A DNA stretch of 9,676 bases from an uncultured Clostridia bacterium (GTDB taxonomy: Bacteria > Bacillota > Clostridia > Oscillospirales > Acutalibacteraceae), in contig CALWVC010000044.1 in assembly GCA_944384865.1 (NCBI GenBank), forward strand, positions 1 through 9,676. The letters are read 5' to 3'. Numbering within the stretch: position 1 is the stretch's first letter; each line of letters begins with the position of its first letter. The notes beneath the pieces are model-generated. The model had not been told where the DNA came from, did not search any database, and saw nothing but the letters and a program-made list of their open reading frames with translations. Shown one piece after another: positions 5,601-9,676 of this stretch. The position numbers were made by a program, and so were the translations under genes.

Positions 5601-5664
5601 GGCGCGGCACGGCAGCGTGGGAGCGCATATACATCCCGGCGGCGCGGCACGGCGGCTGTGGGAG
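5601..5664 (+). repeat. Direct repeat in the late leader
   Basis: Two copies of about 23 bp start at 5601 and 5641. Each begins GGCGCGGCACGGC and ends GTGGGAGC, differing by one insertion and one substitution. The 40-bp offset is close to four helical turns. The role is unknown; protein binding or a cos/pac-adjacent site are possibilities, given the position just before the terminase genes. Confidence 0.5.
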
Positions 5665-5741
5665 CAGAGGCGTTCCGGCACGCGGCCGGCCGGCCGCGGC
5701 AGGGAGATTTACGACAGCAATCACAAAGGAGGTGCGGCGCA

Positions 5742-6263
5742 GTGCGGCTCAGCGAACGGCAAAAACGGTTTGTAGACGAATATTTGGTGGACTTGAACGC
5801 CACCAGGGCGTATCGGGCGGTTTATCCCGACTGCGCCAGCGATCACAGCGCGTCGGTCTGCGGCAGCAGAAGCCTGAAAAATCCGGCGGTGCGGGCGTAT
5901 CTGGAACAGCGGCAGGCGGATCTGCGCCGGCGGGTGGAGGTCAGGCAGGAGGATATTATCACCGAGCTGGCGGCGATTGCTTTTGCGGTGCAGACCGATT
6001 ATATGCAGCTGGTCACCGAGCCGGGCGACGACGGCCGGCCCCGGCAGAAGCTGGTTTGCACCCCCACCCAGGCGCTGACCGAACGGCAGCGCAAGGCGGT
6101 GGCCTGTATCAAAGAAGGGCGATATGGCATGGAGATTCAGACCTGCGACAAGGTCAAGGCGCTGGAGCTGCTGGGCCGGCATTTGGGGATGTTTAAGGGC
6201 GACGATGCCGGGCAGCCCAAGGGCCAGGTGGTGATTGTGGGGGCGGACAGCGTTGCTGAATAG
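5742..6263 (+). CDS. Phage terminase small subunit
   Basis: The GTG at 5742 follows AAAGGAGGTG (5725-5734) at normal spacing. The frame is open upstream but has no other good start. The 173-aa product begins MRLSERQKRFVDEYLVDLNA and continues with ATRAYRAVYP, the N-terminal helix-turn-helix signature of the Terminase_2 small subunit family. Later parts (EDIITELAAIAFA and, near 136-151, DKVKALELLGRHLGMF) also match. TerS recognises the packaging site on concatemeric phage DNA and loads TerL onto it. It overlaps terL by about 11 bases if terL starts at 6253. Confidence 0.9.
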   Translation: MRLSERQKRFVDEYLVDLNATRAYRAVYPDCASDHSASVCGSRSLKNPAVRAYLEQRQADLRRRVEVRQEDIITELAAIAFAVQTDYMQLVTEPGDDGRPRQKLVCTPTQALTERQRKAVACIKEGRYGMEIQTCDKVKALELLGRHLGMFKGDDAGQPKGQVVIVGADSVAE

Positions 6264-7566
6264 AATTGAGCTGCCGGCGCTGGTGGGCGGCGGTTACGGC
6301 AGGTTTTGGCGGTCAACGGCCCGGTATCGGGTATTAAAGGGCGGCAAGGGGTCGAAAAAATCGGCCACCACCGCGCTGAACATCATTTTTCGGATGATGC
6401 GCTATCCCGGCAGCAACACGCTGGTGGTGCGTCAGGTGATGGATACCCACCGCACCAGCACCTTTGCCCAGCTGCAATGGGCGGCAGAGCGGCTGGGTGT
6501 GCGCCATTTATGGCGCGCCACCGTATCGCCGATGGAGCTGGTCTATCTGCCCACCGGCCAGAAAATTTTGTTTCGGGGCTTTGACGATGTGTTGAAGCTG
6601 GCGTCTACCACGGTGGAAAAAGGATCGCTGTGCTGGGTGTGGATCGAGGAGGCCTATGAAATCCCGTCGGAGGCGGATTTTGACAAGCTGGATTTATCGG
6701 TTCCCCGGGGGGCGGTGGAGCCGCCGCTGTTTAAGCAGACCACGCTGACCTTTAACCCGTGGCACGAGGGACACTGGCTCAAAGCGCGGTTTTTCGACCG
6801 GGAGACGCCGGGGGTGGAGACCTATTCCACCACCTATTTGTGCAACGAGTTTCTAGACGATACCGACCGGGCGGTGTTTGCCCGGATGCAGCGGGAAAAC
6901 CCCCGCAAATATCAGGTGGCGGGTCTGGGCGAATGGGGCGTGTCTGAAGGGCTGGTCTATGAAAACTGGCAGGTGCGGGATTTTGACATCCACAAGCTGC
7001 GGACAGGCAAAACCTGGCGGTACCGCCATGTTTTCGGGCTGGATTATGGTTATACAAACGACCCGTGCGCGTTTATTGCGGCGGCGGTCAACCCGCTGGA
7101 CAAGCTGCTGCTGGTATATGACGAGCATTACCAGCGCAGGATGCTCAACAGCGATATCGCGCAGATGATCAAGGACAAGGGCTATAGCAAGGAGCGGATT
7201 TATGCCGACAGCGCGGAGCCCAAGTCAAACGACGATCTGCGGCGGCTGGGTATCGGGCGGATCACGCCGTCGGCCAAGGGGAAAGACAGCGTGTTAAACG
7301 GTATCGCGCGGTTGCAGGAGTATAAAATCTATGTGCACCCGACCTGCAGGCATACGGCGGCGGAGCTGGCGGCCTACCGCTGGGAAGTGGACAAAAGCGG
7401 CATGACGCTGAACAAACCGGCGGATGCTTATAACCATCTGCTGGACGCGCTGCGGTATGCGATGCAGGATGTAATTTATTTTGCGCCCAAAGACCCGGGA
7501 AAACGTCCGCGGCGGCCGCGGGCGCTGGTGTCTGGCGCAGACTTTTCAGGAGGTTGGGATATATGA
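6253..7566 (+). CDS. Phage terminase large subunit (ATPase and nuclease)
   Basis: TerL drives ATP-dependent DNA packaging into the prohead and cuts the concatemer. From the TTG at 6253 the product is 437 aa; an alternative TTG at 6235 adds six residues, and no strong ribosome-binding site decides between them. The Walker A motif is KGGKGSKKS at 29-37 with KK in place of the more common GK, a variant frequent in Clostridial Terminase_3 proteins. The Walker B is CWVWIEEAYE at about 127-136. The RNase H-like nuclease has GLDYGYTNDP (D264), IYADSAEP (D319) and HLLDALRYA (D398) as likely metal-binding acidic residues. All motifs are present and the length is normal. Its TGA overlaps the next ATG as ATGA. 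Confidence 0.93.
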   Translation: MLNRIELPALVGGGYGRFWRSTARYRVLKGGKGSKKSATTALNIIFRMMRYPGSNTLVVRQVMDTHRTSTFAQLQWAAERLGVRHLWRATVSPMELVYLPTGQKILFRGFDDVLKLASTTVEKGSLCWVWIEEAYEIPSEADFDKLDLSVPRGAVEPPLFKQTTLTFNPWHEGHWLKARFFDRETPGVETYSTTYLCNEFLDDTDRAVFARMQRENPRKYQVAGLGEWGVSEGLVYENWQVRDFDIHKLRTGKTWRYRHVFGLDYGYTNDPCAFIAAAVNPLDKLLLVYDEHYQRRMLNSDIAQMIKDKGYSKERIYADSAEPKSNDDLRRLGIGRITPSAKGKDSVLNGIARLQEYKIYVHPTCRHTAAELAAYRWEVDKSGMTLNKPADAYNHLLDALRYAMQDVIYFAPKDPGKRPRRPRALVSGADFSGGWDI

Positions 7567-7778
7567 CGGCAGTTTTGATGATGGTTCTGGTGGTTTTGGG
7601 CTGTATCGCGGCGCTTTCCGGCGCGTTTGCGCTGGGGGTGTTCTGGGCGGCCCGGCGGCAGACGCCGCCGCCCGCGCGGGCGCTGACAGAGGAGCAGCAG
7701 CGGGCGGTGGACCGGGCCAGGCGCGAGCTGGAGAATTTTTTTGCCTATGACGGCACCGAGCAGCGCCGCCAGCCGTAA
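7563..7778 (+). CDS. Small single-pass membrane protein after terL
   Basis: The ATG at 7563 overlaps the terL stop (ATGA) and is preceded by AGGAGG (7548-7553). The 71-aa product has a hydrophobic N-terminal helix (about 2-31) followed by a short soluble tail with RARRELENFFAYDGTEQ. Small proteins with this tail pattern occur beside terL in Clostridial prophages, as far as I can recall; their function is unknown. It is the last gene before the AT-rich cassette, so the late operon appears to be interrupted here. Confidence 0.7.
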   Translation: MTAVLMMVLVVLGCIAALSGAFALGVFWAARRQTPPPARALTEEQQRAVDRARRELENFFAYDGTEQRRQP

Positions 7779-7814
7779 GCGGCGGGCGGTGTGATCAGCG
7801 CATGGTTATAAAGA

Positions 7815-7847
7815 GCGGGGCCCGTGATTATCAAGCACAGGCCCCGC
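7815..7847 (-). terminator. Hairpin terminator downstream of XRE regulator A
   Basis: GCGGGGCC (7815-7822) pairs with GGCCCCGC (7840-7847), with a further GTG/CAC pairing inside. Read on the minus strand it is followed by TCTTTATAA, a modest U-tract. It lies 22 bp past the stop of the minus-strand XRE gene and also faces plus-strand late transcripts. It marks the left edge of the cassette. Confidence 0.55.
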
Positions 7848-7868
7848 CCTTACAATCTAAAATATTTC

Positions 7869-8123
7869 TCAGGTTGCAGCGGCGTTCCATCCAAACAGAT
7901 CGTTGGGTGAAACGCGCAGCAGTTTACAAATCGCGTTGATTTCAAGATCTGTTACCGCACGCCGGCCGTGTTCCAGCCTGGATAGGGAACCGCGACAGAT
8001 ATAGACGGCCTGTAGTTCCAACTTTTCAGAAACTTCCCGCTGGCTCAGTTTGGCATTGCGCCGGGCCTTTCTGACGTTGCTGCCGATGATGTTTAACTGC
8101 TTCGAATGTTTGATTCGTTTCAT
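7869..8123 (-). CDS. XRE-family regulator A of the duplicated divergent module
   Basis: This 84-aa protein is little more than an XRE helix-turn-helix domain (about residues 13-78: KLSQREVSEKLEL, then CRGSLSRLEHGRRAVTDLEI and VSPNDLF). It has no cleavage or dimerisation domain. The ATG at 8123 follows GGTGAT on the minus strand with a four-base gap. It is about 64% identical by hand alignment (51 of 80) to regulator B at 8544-8807. It is divergent from a small helical-protein gene at 8243, and two palindromic sites lie in the 119-bp gap. The likely role is auto-repression and repression of the divergent gene. Confidence 0.85.
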   Translation of the reverse strand: MKRIKHSKQLNIIGSNVRKARRNAKLSQREVSEKLELQAVYICRGSLSRLEHGRRAVTDLEINAICKLLRVSPNDLFGWNAAAT

Positions 8124-8135
8124 AAAATCACCAAT

Positions 8136-8156
8136 TTTGTCTTGATTTAGGACAAA
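8136..8156. promoter_or_regulatory. Operator A1 in the module A intergenic region
   Basis: TTTGTC (8136-8141) and GACAAA (8151-8156) are inverted half-sites 9 bp apart. The right half TAGGACAAA is identical to that of site A2. The site overlaps the -35 of the rightward promoter and starts 12 bp upstream of the regulator A start codon. Confidence 0.6.
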
Positions 8157-8169
8157 TTTAGTGTATAAT
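8142..8169 (+). promoter_or_regulatory. Promoter of helical-protein gene A
   Basis: TTGATT (8142-8147) and a perfect TATAAT (8164-8169) are spaced 16 bp apart. Transcription would begin near 8176. The promoter lies between and overlaps the two palindromic sites, so the XRE protein is well placed to block it. Confidence 0.65.
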
Positions 8170-8180
8170 AAAAATAAAAA

Positions 8181-8208
8181 TTCTTTGTCCTATTAGTAGG
8201 ACAAAGAA
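8181..8208. promoter_or_regulatory. Operator A2, perfect 12-bp-arm palindrome
   Basis: TTCTTTGTCCTA (8181-8192) and TAGGACAAAGAA (8197-8208) are perfect inverted repeats around TTAG. It lies just downstream of the predicted start of the plus transcript. On the minus strand it is followed by TTTTTATTTTTATT, so in RNA it would also look like an intrinsic terminator for leftward transcripts. Confidence 0.65.
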
Positions 8209-8242
8209 AAATGTTTTTATAAAAAGGGGCAGTGCAGAGGAG

Positions 8243-8536
8243 ATGGAACAACGAATAGAAGAGATGATGCGGCAGATCAACAGCGGTGCAAAAGTAAAAA
8301 AACAGATTAAAAATCAAACAGAAAATCAAGAATATAGAAAGATACAAGAACAACTGGAGAAATTGACAGCACATATAAAAAATCGGCTAGGACAGGAATA
8401 TAAACTGTTAAACCGATTGGAAGAGCTGGAAAATCAATTGCATGGATTTGAAACAGAGTGGATTTACCAGCAGGGGATATGTGACTGTATGACGTTGCTG
8501 AAATGGATGGGCGCGTTTTCAGACAATAGAATCTAA
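8243..8536 (+). CDS. Small helical protein A, partner of XRE regulator A
   Basis: This 97-aa, mostly helical protein has a charged N-terminal half (about 1-50) and a conserved C-terminal motif: QLHGF at 65-69, YxQGIxDCM at 75-83 and MGAFS at 89-93. The ATG at 8243 directly follows AGAGGAG, an unusually short spacing. It aligns without gaps to protein B (37 of 93 positions identical by hand). The two-helix layout resembles small Firmicute DUF6809-type proteins, but I am not sure of the match. Function unknown. The divergent XRE gene and shared operators suggest it is kept silent and released under some signal. The product may also contact the regulator (speculation). The gene is much more AT-rich than the phage genes around it. 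Confidence 0.75.
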   Translation: MEQRIEEMMRQINSGAKVKKQIKNQTENQEYRKIQEQLEKLTAHIKNRLGQEYKLLNRLEELENQLHGFETEWIYQQGICDCMTLLKWMGAFSDNRI

Positions 8537-8543
8537 AAATCTT

Positions 8544-8807
8544 TTATGGCCGCGCGTTTGTGGGATTCTCACGCCCGAACAAATAATCTAATGAGACATT
8601 CAGCACTTTGGAGATCGCATCGATTTCAACGTCTGTTACGGCACGTTCTCCGGTTTCGATTCTGGAAACAGAACCCCGGCAAACATAAACCGCGTGTAAT
8701 TCTAATTTTTCGGATAATTCCCGCTGGCTTAATCTGGCGTTTATCCGGGCCTGTCGGATTTTGCTGCCCGTAATATTGGCTTGATCGTATGCTGTAACGC
8801 GTTTCAT
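8544..8807 (-). CDS. XRE-family regulator B of the duplicated divergent module
   Basis: This 87-aa protein is a single XRE helix-turn-helix domain (about 13-78: RLSQRELSEKLEL, CRGSVSRIETGERAVTDVEI, VSLDYLF) with no second domain. The start region is identical to that of regulator A: 16 bp including the start codon and GGTGAT ribosome-binding site match exactly (8805-8820 versus 8121-8136). It is convergent with protein A, with 7 bp between the two stop codons, and divergent from protein B. The likely role is repression of its own and the divergent gene. Whether A and B cross-regulate each other cannot be seen, but their recognition-helix regions are very similar. Confidence 0.85.
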   Translation of the reverse strand: MKRVTAYDQANITGSKIRQARINARLSQRELSEKLELHAVYVCRGSVSRIETGERAVTDVEIDAISKVLNVSLDYLFGRENPTNARP

Positions 8808-8826
8808 AAAATCACCAATTCTGTTT

Positions 8827-8853
8827 TTGATTAAGATAAAATTAGTGTATACT
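8827..8853 (+). promoter_or_regulatory. Promoter of helical-protein gene B
   Basis: TTGATT (8827-8832) and TATACT (8848-8853), 15 bp apart (16 with TTTGAT), occupy the same relative position as the module A promoter. A degenerate counterpart of operator A1 overlaps the -35 at about 8821-8841. A start near 8860 would give a leader of about 78 nt. Confidence 0.55.
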
Positions 8854-8868
8854 GAATTGATAGAAAAT

Positions 8869-8888
8869 CTGTCCTATATAAAGGACAG
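8869..8888. promoter_or_regulatory. Operator B2
   Basis: CTGTCCT (8869-8875) and AGGACAG (8882-8888) are perfect 7-bp inverted arms. The TGTCCT/AGGACA core is the same as in A2, and the site is in the equivalent place just after the predicted transcription start. Its centre is about 48 bp from the degenerate upstream site, as in module A. Confidence 0.6.
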
Positions 8889-8937
8889 GCGGATGAATAA
8901 TGTTAGAAATATTTATAAAAGGGAAAGGGTGATCCGG

Positions 8938-9225
8938 TTGCGGGAAGATATGCGCGAAATCGTAAAACAGATGCTTTATAATGCGCAAGCAGAAGTCTGT
9001 AGGAAGTATAAAAATCAAAATAAAGAATATCAGCAGGCTGTAAAGGAAATACAACTGCTGATGAAGCGCATAAACGAGCGTTTGGGGACAGACGCCGGGC
9101 TGTTGGACGCATGGGAGGATTTGACGATTCAATTGCACGGCTTTCAAACAGAGCAGCTCTATTATCAGGGAATCTTTGACTGTATGGCGTCATGCAAACG
9201 GATGGGCGCGTTTTCAGAAGAATAG
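8938..9225 (+). CDS. Small helical protein B, partner of XRE regulator B
   Basis: From the TTG at 8938 the product is 95 aa and aligns to protein A from residue 1 with no gaps: EY at 30-31, RLG at 48-50, QLHGF at 65-69, YxQGIxDCM at 75-83 and MGAFS at 89-93. That collinearity, and the matching leader (TTTATAAAAGGG before the start in both modules), decides the start. Longer forms are possible: an ATG at 8893 (110 aa) or the open frame from 8827 (132 aa), but the latter would begin inside the promoter. The ribosome-binding site is AAAGGGTGAT at 8924-8933. The function is unknown, with the same inferences as for protein A. It is followed by two terminators in tandem. Confidence 0.7.
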   Translation: MREDMREIVKQMLYNAQAEVCRKYKNQNKEYQQAVKEIQLLMKRINERLGTDAGLLDAWEDLTIQLHGFQTEQLYYQGIFDCMASCKRMGAFSEE

Positions 9226-9315
9226 GGATTGGCCGGTATGCAATTAGACGGATGGCAGGATCGGCGGACAACCCTTAAAGATGGATCATATTTCATTGTA
9301 GGAAAATTGACAGAT

Positions 9316-9345
9316 AAAAAAGGCTGCCTGCGGGCGGTCTTTTTT
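9316..9345 (+). terminator. First of two tandem terminators closing the cassette
   Basis: GGCTGCC (9322-9328) pairs with GGCGGTC (9333-9339) around a TGCG loop, allowing two G-U pairs, and is extended by A6 (9316-9321) against T6 (9340-9345). The A/T flanks make it able to work in both directions. Confidence 0.75.
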
Positions 9346-9352
9346 ATATATG

Positions 9353-9382
9353 CGCCGGGCGGCAGCCGGCGTTTTTTGTTTT
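9353..9382 (+). terminator. Second of two tandem terminators closing the cassette
   Basis: CGCCGG (9353-9358) and CCGGCG (9366-9371) form a 6-bp stem with a 7-nt loop, followed by TTTTTTGTTTT (9372-9382). It starts 8 bp after the first terminator, so plus-strand transcripts meet two stops before the next phage gene. Confidence 0.65.
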
Positions 9383-9460
9383 ACCGGCAAAAACCACGGC
9401 CGCCGTTTGGGCCAATTACTTTATACGAACAGCCCGCACCAGGGCGGAAAGGATGTTTTT

Positions 9461-9676
9461 ATGGACGAATACAGCATGACGACGGCAGAGCAGGACACAC
9501 CAGAAGCCGCTTTGCCGGACAGCGAAAGCGCAGCCGGCGCGCAGCCGCAGACACAGGGCACCACACCTGACGGCGGCGGTTCCCGGCGGGAGACGGACGC
9601 GCAGCCGGGCACAGCCGGGCGCAAAGATGCGGCCGGGCGGCAACACGCCGCACCGCAGCAGGACGCGGCAGGGCGG
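9461..9676 (+). CDS. N-terminus of a low-complexity, possibly scaffold-like phage protein (cut by window end)
   Basis: The ATG at 9461 follows GGAAAGGAT (9446-9454) at good spacing. The frame stays open for 72 codons to the window edge. The visible part starts MDEYSMTTAEQDTPEAALPD and is rich in Ala, Gly, Gln, Asp and Thr, so it is probably disordered. Head-scaffolding and related structural proteins of Clostridial siphophages often start with such acidic, low-complexity tails and follow the terminase genes, which is the only ground for the label. Another protein with a disordered N-terminus, such as a portal or minor head protein, is possible. Its transcription must read through, or start after, the two terminators at 9316-9382; I see no clear promoter between them. 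Confidence 0.55.
   Translation, partial: MDEYSMTTAEQDTPEAALPDSESAAGAQPQTQGTTPDGGGSRRETDAQPGTAGRKDAAGRQHAAPQQDAAGR

Larger units (their letters stand above)
5298..5741 (+). other. Non-coding leader between the late promoter and terS
   Basis: About 445 nt with no convincing gene. A 59-codon frame at 5318-5497 has no ribosome-binding site and runs through a terminator. The region holds the promoter start, a strong intrinsic terminator (5468-5495) and, after it, a GC-rich stretch with a 40-bp-offset direct repeat: GGCGCGGCACGGC at 5601-5613 and 5641-5653, each followed by a near-identical GTGGGAGC. It may be a regulated leader or the source of a short RNA of about 200 nt. Confidence 0.5.

Noticed and set aside
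8181..8208. Start of a CRISPR-like or transposon terminal repeat
   Set aside because: The palindrome is not repeated with spacers, and no transposase or target duplication is visible; its position at a divergent promoter fits an operator.
7815..9382. Classical toxin-antitoxin operon
   Set aside because: Such pairs are usually co-directional and overlapping. Here the genes are divergent, and neither small protein shows a known toxin motif, so the label is not supported by the sequence alone.
9238..9570. Open frame that could code for a 110-aa protein after module B
   Set aside because: It has a weak ribosome-binding site and runs through two terminators. Its last part overlaps the well-supported start of the gene at 9461 in another frame, and the composition looks like translated hairpins.

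Overview
The window looks like chromosomal DNA of a GC-rich anaerobic Clostridia member (Oscillospiraceae-like, inferred) carrying the left part of an integrated siphophage-type prophage. The host part is a [FeFe]-hydrogenase maturation operon on the minus strand. The phage part is a GC-rich run of short, tightly packed plus-strand genes with terminase and DUF1492/ArpU-type genes typical of Firmicute temperate phages. No integrase, portal, capsid or lysis gene is visible, so most of the prophage must lie to the right.

Layout. (1) 20-1344, minus strand: a TM1266-type hydrogenase regulator and hydE, overlapping by one base. They are read from a promoter near 1504-1532 through a leader of about 150 nt that contains a terminator-like hairpin. 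(2) 1533-1724: a non-coding, G-rich host/phage junction. (3) 1725-2411, minus strand: a LexA/CI-like repressor with an S24 autoproteolysis domain. (4) 2412-2649: the genetic switch, with four 16-bp operators spaced about 32, 64 and 31 bp apart and two promoters that appear to face each other. (5) 2650-5291, plus strand: early genes, namely a small HTH protein, a membrane/coiled-coil protein, a 59-aa protein, a cysteine-rich zinc protein, a replisome-organiser-like initiator, a second zinc-finger-like protein and a DUF1492/ArpU-like regulator. (6) 5264-5741: a strong promoter in the 3' end of the ArpU-like gene, then a non-coding leader with a strong terminator. (7) 5742-7778: terS, terL and a small membrane protein. 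(8) 7815-9382: a more AT-rich cassette of two related modules, each a minus-strand XRE regulator divergent from a small helical protein and sharing palindromic sites, bounded by terminators. (9) 9461 to the end: the N-terminus of a low-complexity, probably scaffold-like protein.

How it fits together. The S24 repressor probably holds the early promoter off through the four operators. Induction would express the initiator and then the ArpU-like protein, which probably acts at or near the promoter embedded in its own 3' end to turn on the packaging and head genes. The cassette at 7815-9382 looks like a moron: it has its own promoters, regulators and terminators and interrupts the late operon. 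Its tandem duplicated divergent XRE / unknown-protein design is the most unusual feature here. The plus-strand terminators before terS and after the cassette imply either read-through control (antitermination) or separate promoters for the late genes.
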